Part shown: positions 8,794 to 16,162 of the stretch, one piece after another
How positions within the stretch are numbered: position 1 is the first letter of the stretch
How the letters are laid out: the number at the start of each line of letters is the position of its first letter
Assembly (NCBI RefSeq): GCF_016623465.1
Contig: NZ_JAEDAJ010000015.1
Coordinates: forward strand, 1-60,047
Reading direction: 5' to 3'
Length of the DNA: 60,047 nucleotides
Source of the DNA: Brachybacterium halotolerans
Lineage (GTDB): Bacteria; Actinomycetota; Actinomycetes; Actinomycetales; Dermabacteraceae
Notes under the pieces: model-generated
The model's database searches: none
The model's input: the letters and a program-made list of their open reading frames with translations, nothing else
What the model was told of the DNA's origin: nothing
Made by a program: the position numbers and the translations under genes

Positions 8794-9531
8794 ATGCCCG
8801 CCTTCTCCGACAGCGCCTCCGACGCCATCGCATCGTCGCTGGCAGCAGTGCCCGCCGGCACTCCTGTCTCCGAGGTCGCACGTCGGCTGCTGGAGCTCCT
8901 GACCGGCGGCGAGGTCGCCCCCGGCACACGCCTGCCCCCGGAGCGCCAGCTCGCGAGCACGCTCGGCGTGGGTCGCTCGGCGGTGCGTGAGGCCCTCGCG
9001 GCCCTCGAGATCCTGGGGATCGTCGACGTGCGCCCCGGATCAGGCACCTACCTGCGCGGATCCGCGAGCGACCTGCTCCCCCAGACCCTGCGCTGGGGCC
9101 TCATGATCGGCAAGCAGAACACCGACCAGCTCAACGAGCTGCGCGCGGGCCTCGAGAGCTACACGGCGCGTCTGGCGGCCGACAGGATCTCGGCAGAGCA
9201 GCTCGAGAAGCTGCGCGGCACGACCGCGACGATGGCAGAGAGCCTCGAGGACCTCAAGGCCTTCGTCGCGGCCGATGCCGCCTTCCACGAAGTGCTCGCC
9301 ACCGCGGCCGACAACGCCATGCTCACCGATCTGCTGCAGGTCACCCGCAGCCTCCTGCGCGTCTACAACGACCGCGCCGTACGCGACCGCGACGACATGG
9401 AGGCAGCCCACGCGGAGCATGCGCAGATCCTGGCCGCCCTCGAGGAGCGCAACGGCGAGCGCGCTGCCTCGGCGATGGTCGCGCACATGGCGACCGCCCG
9501 CGACCGGATCCTCGAGGCCGCCGAGGACTGA
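8794..9531 (+). CDS. GntR family regulator, FadR/FCD type (regulator 1)
   Basis: This 245-residue regulator has a winged helix at about 22-88, with LPPERQLASTLGVGRSAVRE and the wing RPGSGTYL. An all-helical FCD effector domain (about 105-235) contains ADAAFHEVL, EHAQILAAL and MVAHMA, the Asp/His pattern that holds a metal and carboxylate ligand in this family. FCD regulators typically bind sugar acids or other carboxylates and release DNA. It sits between apnL and the oiaC-apnO pair, and motif A lies at the promoters on both sides. I infer that it represses the motif A genes with D-apionate or a related acid as inducer. Confidence 0.88.
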   Translation: MPAFSDSASDAIASSLAAVPAGTPVSEVARRLLELLTGGEVAPGTRLPPERQLASTLGVGRSAVREALAALEILGIVDVRPGSGTYLRGSASDLLPQTLRWGLMIGKQNTDQLNELRAGLESYTARLAADRISAEQLEKLRGTTATMAESLEDLKAFVAADAAFHEVLATAADNAMLTDLLQVTRSLLRVYNDRAVRDRDDMEAAHAEHAQILAALEERNGERAASAMVAHMATARDRILEAAED

Positions 9532-9650
9532 GGTCGGCGCGCGGGGCCGCACGGGCCCGGGGACGTCGTCTTACGAGCCGCCGAGGCCGGCGTTCCGACA
9601 CCGAGACACTCCCAGCCCTCAGATTGAGCCCGTCCCCGGCTCTCAATGCT

Positions 9651-9690
9651 GCTCAACCGGTTGACCAATATGGGCACTCGCGCCTACCCT
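9651..9690 (+). promoter_or_regulatory. Promoter with motif A operator upstream of oiaC-apnO
   Basis: The palindrome TCAACCGGTTGA (9653-9664) overlaps the -35 box TTGACC (9661-9666). After 18 bases comes TACCCT (9685-9690). The -35 sequence and spacing are the same as at 5348, which suggests co-regulation of the two apionate transcripts. Operator over -35 implies repression. Confidence 0.68.
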
Positions 9691-9739
9691 GGACCCATCA
9701 CGACCGCGGGCGGCGCGCCCTCCCCCGCGCCACGACGAG

Positions 9740-10603
9740 GTGAGGCGAGAGGTGACGCGAGTGGACCAGGCCCGGAGCGCTGAGCACCGCACGGACGAGC
9801 ACCGCACGGACATCGGCATCGGCAGCTACGCCCTCTTCTGGGAGGGAAGCGACCGCAACCCTGACCGCCTCTCCATCGCGGACATGATCGACCGCGCCGC
9901 GCAGCTGGCCTGCGACGTCTTCCAGATCTGCGACGATCCGCGCATCGAGGACGCCGATGCGGACGAGCTGGCTGCCCTGCGCGAGCGCGCCGAGCACCAC
10001 GGCCTGCGCCTCGAGCTCGGCACCCGGACGATCGATCCCGACCACCTCGCCCGGTATCTCGCGATCGCCCGGGCCCTCGATGCGCGCGTGCTGCGCTCGA
10101 TGATCCAGACCCACGAGGTCGCAGGCGGTATCGAGCAGGCGATCACCGCCCTGCGCGCCACGCTCCCCCTGCTCGAGTCCGCGGGCATCGCCCTGGCGCT
10201 CGAGACCTACGAGCAGCTGCCCACCGAGGACCTGCTGCGGATCGTGCGCTCGCTCGACTCCCCGTTGGTGGGGGTCTGCCTGGACCCCGGCAACTGCGTC
10301 TCCGCGCTCGAACACCCGGACGACGTCATCGACGCCGCCGCCCCGTTCACCCTCGACCTGCACGTCAAGGACTTCCGCTTCGCCCGCCAGGAGGGCTGGG
10401 TGGGCTTCACCTTCTCCGGCGCCCGCATGGGCGAGGGCCTGCTGGACCTCGATCATGAGCTCGACGCCGTCTACCGCGGGGGCCGGCGCCCCGCCGCGAT
10501 CGCCGAGCACTGGCTGCCCTGGCAGGGCGATGCCGCGAGCACGATCACCCTCGAGCGCGACTGGACCGAGGCGACGCTCGCCGCCCTGCGCGCACGCCGC
10601 TGA
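9740..10603 (+). CDS. oiaC: Xylose-isomerase-like TIM barrel, probable 3-oxo-isoapionate decarboxylase
   Basis: This protein of up to 287 residues folds as a sugar phosphate isomerase/epimerase TIM barrel. Likely metal ligands are Glu in ALETYEQL, Asp in VCLDPGN, His in LDLHVKDF and Glu in AIAEHWLPW. OiaC, which decarboxylates 3-oxo-isoapionate to L-erythrulose, belongs to this superfamily, and the partner apnO is 65 bases downstream. GTG 9740 is the longest start; GTG 9761 has AGAGG eight bases upstream and may be the true one. The paralogue at 14202 is under motif B instead. The fold is certain; the reaction is inferred from the neighbours and downstream erythrulose genes. Confidence 0.68.
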   Translation: MRREVTRVDQARSAEHRTDEHRTDIGIGSYALFWEGSDRNPDRLSIADMIDRAAQLACDVFQICDDPRIEDADADELAALRERAEHHGLRLELGTRTIDPDHLARYLAIARALDARVLRSMIQTHEVAGGIEQAITALRATLPLLESAGIALALETYEQLPTEDLLRIVRSLDSPLVGVCLDPGNCVSALEHPDDVIDAAAPFTLDLHVKDFRFARQEGWVGFTFSGARMGEGLLDLDHELDAVYRGGRRPAAIAEHWLPWQGDAASTITLERDWTEATLAALRARR

Positions 10604-10668
10604 CCCGTCGGCACGCGCCACCGACCACCCGACCACACAGTCATCCACCACCGACCAGGAGGAACCCC

Positions 10669-11604
10669 ATGACCACCACCGACAGCCGCGAGCTGAACCC
10701 GCTGAAGGGCAAGAAGGTCGAGCTCGATCAGAGCCTCACCGTCGCCGTCGTCGGCGCTGCCGGGAAGATGGGCACGCGCGTGTCCAACAACCTCAACCTC
10801 ACCGACGCGACCATCCACTACTGCGAGTCCTCCCCCGCGGGCATCGAGCGCGTCGAGGCGCTGGGGCGCGCCGTGAGCGACATCGACGAGGTCGCCGGCG
10901 AAAGCGACGTCGTCATCCTCGCCGTGCCCGACGTGGTCCTCGGGAAGGTCTCCGAGCAGGTCGTGCCGAAGATGAAGGACGGCTCGGTGCTGCTCACCCT
11001 GGACCCGGCCGCCGCCTACGCGGGCCTGCTCGCGACCAAGGACGGCGTGCTGCAGGCGTGCGCGCACCCGGCGCACCCCTCGGTCTTCCTCGAGCGCACC
11101 ACCCCCGAGGAGTGGGCGGACACCTTCGGCGGCATCGCCGCCCCGCAGGAGGTCGTCGCGGCCCTCGAGGGCGAGGAGGAGGCCGACGGCTCCGACGGCG
11201 AGCGCGCCGCCGCGAAGAAGCGCGTCGAGGACGTCATCCGCGCGATCTACGCCCCCGTGATCGACGTGCACTGGGTGAGCGTCAAGCAGCTCGCCCAGCT
11301 CGAGCCCACCCTCGTGGAGACCACCGGATGCATGATCGGCCAGTTCCTCAAGGACTCGATGGACTACGCGATCAACGAGCAGGGCATCCCCGAGGACGCC
11401 GTGAAGGCGATCTTCTACGGACACATCTTCATCTCGCTGACCAACGCCCTGCGCGGCTCGAACCCGTTCTCCGACGCCTGCCTGCTGGCGATGGACTACG
11501 GCCGCGAGTCGATCATCCGCGAGGACTGGCAGAAGATCTGGAAGGACTCCGAGCTCGACTCCGTCATTGCCAAGATGCTGAAGATCGACGCCGTGAAGCG
11601 CTGA
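10669..11604 (+). CDS. apnO: D-apionate oxidoisomerase-like NAD(P)-dependent enzyme (ApnO)
   Basis: This 311-residue protein has an N-terminal Rossmann site VAVVGAAGKMGTRV (about 24-37). A helical C-terminal domain follows, often annotated as 6-phosphogluconate dehydrogenase C-terminal-like, with ACAHPAHPS, ETTGCMIGQFL and NALRGSNPFSDACL. I associate this architecture with ApnO, which oxidises and rearranges D-apionate to 3-oxo-isoapionate. ATG 10669 follows AGGAGG. A charged insert EEEADGSDGERA (about 170-181) is unusual. It is co-transcribed with the oiaC-like gene and ends at a hairpin. Lactonase and decarboxylase neighbours make this the middle step of the branch. Confidence 0.74.
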   Translation: MTTTDSRELNPLKGKKVELDQSLTVAVVGAAGKMGTRVSNNLNLTDATIHYCESSPAGIERVEALGRAVSDIDEVAGESDVVILAVPDVVLGKVSEQVVPKMKDGSVLLTLDPAAAYAGLLATKDGVLQACAHPAHPSVFLERTTPEEWADTFGGIAAPQEVVAALEGEEEADGSDGERAAAKKRVEDVIRAIYAPVIDVHWVSVKQLAQLEPTLVETTGCMIGQFLKDSMDYAINEQGIPEDAVKAIFYGHIFISLTNALRGSNPFSDACLLAMDYGRESIIREDWQKIWKDSELDSVIAKMLKIDAVKR

Positions 11605-11605
11605 T

Positions 11606-11626
11606 CCCGCCGGATCGGCTGGCGGG
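11606..11626. terminator. Small hairpin between convergent apnO and SDR genes
   Basis: CCCGCC and GGCGGG pair around a nine-base loop in the 33-base gap. There is no U-run. It could end transcripts from both sides. Confidence 0.4.
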
Positions 11627-11637
11627 CCCGGCTTCCG

Positions 11638-12399
11638 TCACAGCGAGGTCATGCCGCCGTCCACGCGGAAGATCGCGCCCGTGGCGAAGCTGGACTCGTC
11701 GCTCGCGAGGTAGACCATGATGCCGGTGACGTCATCGGGTGTCCCCGCGCGCCCCAGCGGGGTGCGCCCGACGATGCCCTCGCGTGCGCCGGGATCTTCG
11801 GAGATCGTAGTGACCAGCGACGTCTCGGTGAACCCGGGCACCACGGTGTTCACGCGGATGTTGTCGCCCGCGTAGGCCATCGCCGTCGCGCGCACGAGGG
11901 AGTGGATACCGCCCTTCGTGGAGCTGTAGGCGGCGAAGTCGGCGCCCTCGCCGTTCAGGCCCGTGGGGCTGCCGGTGCAGATGATCGAGCCGCCGCCGGA
12001 GGCGAGCAGCGCGCGCACGCCGTGCTTGACGGTGAGGAAGGTGCCGGTGAGGTTCACCGCGAGGGTCCTGTTCCAGGCCTCGAGCGGCACGTCGGCGGTC
12101 TTCGCGTCCTGGCCGAACAGCTGCACGCCGGCGTTCGCGACGATGACGTCGGGCGAGGCGCCGCGCGCGGTGAGGTCCGCATAGGCGGCCTCGACGCTCT
12201 GCTCGTCGGAGACGTCCATGCGCACGGCCTGGGAACCGGACGCGTCGGCGGCCTCGCGTGCCGACTGCTCGTCGATGTCGGCGTAGACCACGCGTGCGCC
12301 CTCTGCGGCGAAGCGGTCGGCGATCGCGCGGCCGATCCCGGACCCGGCGCCCGTGACCAGGGCCGTCCTGCCGTCGAGACGCGGGGTGGTGGTGGCCAT
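11638..12399 (-). CDS. SDR family NAD(P)-dependent dehydrogenase (motif A regulon)
   Basis: This is a 253-residue classical short-chain dehydrogenase. GAGSGIGRAI binds the cofactor (about 16-25), NAG (about 93) follows, and YSSTK (about 157-161) supplies the catalytic Tyr and Lys. It ends with the usual FRVDGGMTSL. The frame extends upstream, but ATG 12399 has GGAGG seven bases before it and starts the domain, so I chose it. Its promoter carries motif A, so it should be expressed with the apionate genes. An apiose, erythrulose or related polyol/ketose dehydrogenase is plausible. ApsD, the described apiose dehydrogenase, is a Gfo/Idh protein instead, so the exact step is open. Confidence 0.83.
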   Translation of the reverse strand: MATTTPRLDGRTALVTGAGSGIGRAIADRFAAEGARVVYADIDEQSAREAADASGSQAVRMDVSDEQSVEAAYADLTARGASPDVIVANAGVQLFGQDAKTADVPLEAWNRTLAVNLTGTFLTVKHGVRALLASGGGSIICTGSPTGLNGEGADFAAYSSTKGGIHSLVRATAMAYAGDNIRVNTVVPGFTETSLVTTISEDPGAREGIVGRTPLGRAGTPDDVTGIMVYLASDESSFATGAIFRVDGGMTSL

Positions 12400-12465
12400 G
12401 GGTCCTCCATCGTCGGGGGGTGAGGGCGGGCGTCCCATCGTTGTCGCGGGCATCAGCACTCATGC

Positions 12466-12497
12466 GACCAACCGGTTCACCACTCGTGGCCAGAGTA
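12466..12497 (-). promoter_or_regulatory. Motif A operator and -10 box upstream of the SDR gene
   Basis: The plus strand reads GACCAACCGGTTCACC at 12466-12481, sharing the AACCGGTT core. On the minus strand TACTCT (12497-12492) can serve as a -10, which puts the operator just downstream of the start point. This is a roadblock-type repression position. Confidence 0.55.
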
Positions 12498-12573
12498 GTG
12501 CCTCACCGTCCCGCGAGTCAGGCCCCGGGCCCGGCGGGCCACCATCCGGGACCTCTGTCCGGGAGCCGCCACC

Positions 12574-12609
12574 GGGGCCCCTCCCTGGGATCCGCCGTCC
12601 CAGGGCCCC
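12574..12609 (-). terminator. Hairpin downstream of the derI-lerI operon
   Basis: CCCTGGGA (12583-12590) and TCCCAGGG (12598-12605) pair around seven bases. The stem can extend through GGGGCC/GGCCCC after a small bulge. It lies just past the lerI-like stop at 12631 in the direction of transcription. Confidence 0.5.
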
Positions 12610-12630
12610 TGGGCTCGCCGCCCCGTGGGG

Positions 12631-13392
12631 TCAGCCCCTCTCGTGCCCCGCCCCGATGCGCAGCAGCTCGAGGTACCCCTCGACCTTCCACGCAGTGCGG
12701 CCGACGAACAGGCCGGTGACGTGCTCGATCCCGAGCAGGTCGGCCGCGTTCTCGAGGCTCACCGAGCCGCCGTAGAGCAGCCCCTTCACGCGGCCCGAGT
12801 ACTCGGCGCCGAGGGCCGCGAAGGGCTCCACGAGCTCCTCGACGGTGGCAGGTCGCCCCTTCTCCCCGATCGCCCAGATGGGCTCGTAGGCGATGACGAC
12901 GTCGGCGAGCTGCGCCTCGGTGAGCCCCTCGAGGGCACCGCGCGCCTGCTCGAGGATGAAGGCGGAGGAGCCCCCGGCGTCCTTCACCTCGGCGCTCTCG
13001 CCGATGCACAGCAGGGGCGTGAGCCCGTGCCGCAGCGAGGCGGCGACCTTGAGGCGCGTGGTCTCGACGGTCTCGCCGAAGTGCTCGCGGCGCTCGGAGT
13101 GGCCGATCTCGACGATCTGCGCGCCCGCGTCCTTCGCCTGCGGCACGGAGATCTCACCGGTCCATGCGCCGGCGTCCTCCCAGTGCGCGTTCTGCACGCC
13201 CAGCAGCACGGGCGAGTCCTCGCCGAGGATCTGCGCGACGGTCGACGTGGCGGTGAAAGAGGGGATCACGAAGGGCTGCACGGCCTTGGGGGCGCGGCCG
13301 TCCAGTTTCTCGACGAGCGCCGACGTCCATTCGCGCGCCTCGGCGAGGGTCTTGTTCATCTTCCAGCTGGTGCCGATCCAGAGGGGCTTCAT
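12631..13392 (-). CDS. lerI: Triose-phosphate isomerase paralogue, probable L-erythrulose-1-phosphate isomerase
   Basis: This 253-residue TIM barrel retains the isomerase residues: Lys in SWKMNK (about 9-14), His in EIGHSERR (about 98) and Glu in AYEPIWAIG (about 170). The phosphate loop LLYGGSV is present. The strand reads GTSWKMNKT rather than the NWKMN of glycolytic TpiA, a feature I associate with LerI. LerI converts L-erythrulose 1-phosphate to D-erythrulose 4-phosphate. It follows the RpiB-like gene by 60 bases in one operon, and a DhaK-type kinase shares the same operator. Being a housekeeping TpiA is less likely without gapA/pgk neighbours. Confidence 0.8.
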   Translation of the reverse strand: MKPLWIGTSWKMNKTLAEAREWTSALVEKLDGRAPKAVQPFVIPSFTATSTVAQILGEDSPVLLGVQNAHWEDAGAWTGEISVPQAKDAGAQIVEIGHSERREHFGETVETTRLKVAASLRHGLTPLLCIGESAEVKDAGGSSAFILEQARGALEGLTEAQLADVVIAYEPIWAIGEKGRPATVEELVEPFAALGAEYSGRVKGLLYGGSVSLENAADLLGIEHVTGLFVGRTAWKVEGYLELLRIGAGHERG

Positions 13393-13452
13393 GGGGGTGG
13401 TTCCTCGCTGTTCGTGGTGGTGCAGAGCGGTGGTGGTGCGGTGAGCCGGGGC

Positions 13453-13926
13453 TCAGTTCTCCTCGAGGGACCCGTCGTAGGCGCAGATCGCGTCGACCTT
13501 CGCGGCAGAGGACGAGCTCGGGTCGAACTCCAGATCCAGCCACACGTCCACCAGTGCCTTCGCGGACTCCAGGCCGATCACGCGCTCGCCCATGCAGAGG
13601 ACCTGCGCGTTGTTCGACAGGATCGAGCGCTGCACCGAGTACAGATCGTGCGCCGTCACCGCGCGGATGCCCTTGACCTTGTTCGCCGCGATCGCGACGC
13701 CCAGACCGGTCCCGCACACCAGCAGCGCACGGTCGGCCTCGCCGGCCGCGACCTTCTCCGCCGCGTCGACCGCGACGTTGGGGTAGTAGGTGCCGTCCTC
13801 ACGGCCGGTGACGCCCACATCGGTCACGGACGCGACCCGCTCGTCGGCCTCGAGAAGAGCCTTCAGCTCCTCCTTGTACCCGTATCCGGCGTTGTCCCCG
13901 CCGACGACGATCCTCCAGGTCACCAC
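13453..13926 (-). CDS. derI: RpiB/LacAB family isomerase, probable D-erythrulose-4-phosphate isomerase
   Basis: This 157-residue protein has the RpiB fold. VGGDNAGYGYK opens the domain (GGDNAG replaces the usual GSDHAG). LLVCGTGLGVAIAANK (about 93-108) carries the catalytic Cys and anion loop, and HDLYSVQRSILSNNAQV follows. DerI enzymes convert D-erythrulose 4-phosphate to D-erythrose 4-phosphate in tetritol catabolism. GTG 13926 is preceded by GAGGAG. It is the first gene of a leftward operon with the lerI-like gene and divergent from the 14202 TIM barrel across two motif B sites. The pairing with lerI and lerK candidates makes the role convincing. Confidence 0.82.
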   Translation of the reverse strand: MVTWRIVVGGDNAGYGYKEELKALLEADERVASVTDVGVTGREDGTYYPNVAVDAAEKVAAGEADRALLVCGTGLGVAIAANKVKGIRAVTAHDLYSVQRSILSNNAQVLCMGERVIGLESAKALVDVWLDLEFDPSSSSAAKVDAICAYDGSLEEN

Positions 13927-14080
13927 GACACTCCTCTTCCGATCTCTGATTCTTCGGCCGATGCCCGACCCTATCGACGAACAGGCGCTCCGCGCTGGAC
14001 TCCATCACCGCGCGCACACGACACGACGCCACCACCACCTGCCTCCACTACCTCGCGGGATTCCGCCGTCGATGCCCGAG

Positions 14081-14094
14081 ATCCTATAGGGACC
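14081..14094 (-). promoter_or_regulatory. Motif B operator, derI-proximal
   Basis: GATCCTATAGGGAC contains the palindrome CCTATAGG (14084-14091). It is one of two motif B sites in the divergent derI/14202 intergenic region, 155 bases before derI. Operator identity is inferred from recurrence. Confidence 0.6.
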
Positions 14095-14141
14095 CCTTCC
14101 GGAGCCTGAACGGCATCTCGCTGGAGCGCGCGAGGTGGCAC

Positions 14142-14177
14142 TTGACATCCCGCAGGCCGCGAGAAATCCTATAGGAA
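14142..14177 (+). promoter_or_regulatory. Promoter with motif B operator for the 14202 gene
   Basis: A perfect -35 TTGACA (14142-14147) is followed after 17 bases by AATCCT. That hexamer lies inside motif B, AATCCTATAGGAA (14165-14177), so the operator covers the -10 region and would block polymerase. ATG 14202 is 24 bases further on. Confidence 0.65.
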
Positions 14178-14201
14178 CGTTCGTCGTGAAGGAGACCGAA
14201 G

Positions 14202-15122
14202 ATGTTCACTGCCGAGTCCTGGCCGATCGCCGCCAACATGCTCTCGTTCGGCGCCACTGCGCCCGACGGCGGCCACATCAAGGACGCTCCCGCGACCGTG
14301 TGGGCCTCCCAGATGCGCCAGGCCCGAGACCTCGGCATCACGCAGATCGATCCGACCGACGCCTGGGTGCCCCTCGCCCGTCTCAGCGACGCACGCGTCG
14401 AGGAGTTCCGTCGCACCCTGGATGATGAGGGCCTGAGCATCCCCTCCATCTCCATGACGCGGAGCTCCGTGGTCGACCGTGAGAAGGGCGAGGACTTCCT
14501 CGCCGAGGCCCACCGGCTGCTCGACATCGCCCCCACCTTCGGGGCGAGCGTCGTGAACATCGGCTTCATGCAGGCTCTCACCCCGAAGCAGGCGCAGGCG
14601 ATCTGGTTCTGGCTCGAGGACGGCCACCACGACGATCCGGCGCTGCGAGATCTCGCGGTCGAGCGCACCCGCGAGCTCGGCGACCACGCGAGGGCGAAAG
14701 GTCTCCAGCTCAGTCTCGAGATGTACGAGGACACCTACGTCGGCACCCCCGAGGACGCCGTCGCCTTCCTGCGGGACGTTGACCACGAGGCCGTGGGCCT
14801 GAACCCCGACCTCGGCAACCTGGTGCGCCTGCACCGTCCGGTGCAGAATCCGAGCGAGATGTTCGAGACCGTGCTTCCGCACGCGAACTTCTGGCACATC
14901 AAGAACTACACGCGGGACTTCGATCCGGCGACCGGCGCATACTCTTCGGCACCCATGCCGCTGAAGTACGGCTACGTGAACTATCGCCAGGTCATCCGCC
15001 GCGCTCTCGAGCTCGGCTACACCGGACCGTTCTGCTGCGAGCACTACGGCTCGGACTCCCTGGGAGTGATCGCCGAGAACATCCAGTACATCCGCCAGGT
15101 CCTCGCCTCCGCGCTCGCCTGA
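14202..15122 (+). CDS. Xylose-isomerase-like TIM barrel enzyme (second branch)
   Basis: This 306-residue sugar phosphate isomerase/epimerase-fold protein has likely metal ligands in SLEMYED (Glu), GLNPDLGN (Asp), FWHIKNY (His) and FCCEHYG (Glu). ATG 14202 has AAGGAG seven bases upstream. It is distinct in sequence from the oiaC-like gene at 9740 and is controlled by motif B, like the erythrulose genes. Members of this fold isomerise or epimerise sugars, or decarboxylate 3-oxo acids. A C-terminal region with HIKNYTRDFDPATGAYSS suggests an acid or phosphate pocket. I infer a 3-oxo-acid decarboxylase that yields erythrulose; an isomerase or epimerase remains possible. Confidence 0.7.
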   Translation: MFTAESWPIAANMLSFGATAPDGGHIKDAPATVWASQMRQARDLGITQIDPTDAWVPLARLSDARVEEFRRTLDDEGLSIPSISMTRSSVVDREKGEDFLAEAHRLLDIAPTFGASVVNIGFMQALTPKQAQAIWFWLEDGHHDDPALRDLAVERTRELGDHARAKGLQLSLEMYEDTYVGTPEDAVAFLRDVDHEAVGLNPDLGNLVRLHRPVQNPSEMFETVLPHANFWHIKNYTRDFDPATGAYSSAPMPLKYGYVNYRQVIRRALELGYTGPFCCEHYGSDSLGVIAENIQYIRQVLASALA

Positions 15123-15144
15123 GGACGCCCCAGGCCCATCGACC

Positions 15145-15174
15145 GCCCGGCGGGCATCCCCCTGCCCGCCGGGC
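15145..15174 (+). terminator. Strong terminator hairpin after the 14202 gene
   Basis: GCCCGGCGGGCA and TGCCCGCCGGGC form a perfect 12-bp stem around TCCCCC, followed by a pyrimidine-rich CTCTCTCTT. It lies 23 bases after the stop codon. Confidence 0.7.
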
Positions 15175-15184
15175 CCTCTCTCTT

Positions 15185-15198
15185 CCCCCCCCCCCCCC
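15185..15198. repeat. Poly-C tract (14 C) just upstream of an SDR ribosome site
   Basis: Fourteen consecutive C lie between the terminator and the AAGGAG ribosome site of the SDR at 15221. Homopolymers this long are slippage-prone and could alter leader length, or their length may be a sequencing estimate. Confidence 0.9.
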
Positions 15199-15220
15199 AC
15201 CCGACTGCGAAGGAGCAGCA

Positions 15221-15994
15221 ATGACCAGCACGTTCCCCGAGAACCGCACCGCCGTCGTCACCGGCGCCGGCGCCCCGCGCGGCATCGGCCGCCACGTCGC
15301 CCGCGCCCTGGCCGCCAGCGGCTGGGACGTGGCCGTCCTCGACATCGACGAGGCGTCCGTGAAGGACTTCGCCGGCGAGCTCGCCGGCGAGACCGGACGC
15401 ACCGTCGTCGGCATCGGCGTCGACATCTCCGACAAGGACTCCGTCGAGGCCGCGTTCGCGATCATCGACCGCGAGCTGCCTCCCGTGGTCGCCGAGGTGA
15501 ACCTCGCCGGCATCCCCAGCCCCCACACGATCTTCGAGATCGACGACGCGATCTGGGACCGCGTCATGGACGTCAACGCCAAGGGCACCCTGTTCATGAT
15601 GCAGGCCGCTGCCACTCGCATGATCCAGGGCGGACACGGCGGACGCATCGTCAACACCTCCTCGATCACCGCCTACGACGGCGGCGGCACGTTCTCCAAG
15701 ACCGGCTATGCGGCGGCCAAGGCGGCCGTGCTGGGCCTGACCCGGGGCGGCGCCCGCGAACTCGGGAAGCACGGCATCACCTGCAACGCCATCGTCCCCG
15801 GCCCCATCGACACCGACATCATGGGCGGCACCCTGACCGACGAGCGCAAGGCCGGCATGTCGTCCGACATCCCTCTGGCGAGGGTGGGCCAGCCGCAGGA
15901 GGTCGCGGGCCTCATCAAGTTCCTGGTCAGCGAGGACTCGAGCTTCGTCAACGGAGACTCGGTCTTCGTCGACGGCGGCAAGCACATGGTCTGA
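15221..15994 (+). CDS. SDR family oxidoreductase (second branch)
   Basis: This 257-residue classical short-chain dehydrogenase has GAGAPRGIGRHV at the cofactor site (about 12-23) and Asp in LDIDE consistent with NAD preference. NTSSI provides the catalytic Ser and GYAAAK the Tyr/Lys pair. It ends with DGGKHMV. The ATG has AAGGAG eight bases upstream. It follows the terminator and poly-C tract and precedes an ACS transporter by about 170 bases. It resembles 3-oxoacyl-ACP reductase-like sugar dehydrogenases, so oxidation of a sugar, polyol or sugar acid is likely. The specific substrate cannot be read from the sequence. Confidence 0.83.
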   Translation: MTSTFPENRTAVVTGAGAPRGIGRHVARALAASGWDVAVLDIDEASVKDFAGELAGETGRTVVGIGVDISDKDSVEAAFAIIDRELPPVVAEVNLAGIPSPHTIFEIDDAIWDRVMDVNAKGTLFMMQAAATRMIQGGHGGRIVNTSSITAYDGGGTFSKTGYAAAKAAVLGLTRGGARELGKHGITCNAIVPGPIDTDIMGGTLTDERKAGMSSDIPLARVGQPQEVAGLIKFLVSEDSSFVNGDSVFVDGGKHMV

Positions 15995-16162
15995 GCCGCT
16001 CCTCGCAAGATTTCGGAACCAGGCGCGCGCCCTCTCGTCCATTGCGCGGGCCTGATTCCGGGCGCCCCGCATTGCTGTCACGCCCACCGCTGTCACGTCC
16101 CGGGATCACCGGGAGATCCATCGCGGAGCATCGATGCTCCGCCGCACACCCTGAAGGTGCAC

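Noticed and set aside
12631..13392. Housekeeping triose-phosphate isomerase
   Set aside because: There are no glycolytic neighbours, the strand reads GTSWKMNK, and it is in an operon with an RpiB paralogue; a LerI role fits better.
14081..14177. The two CCTATAGG sites as ordinary -10 elements only
   Set aside because: TATAGG could be read as a -10, but the same palindrome recurs before regulator 2 and the kinase in different promoter positions, so an operator explains it better.
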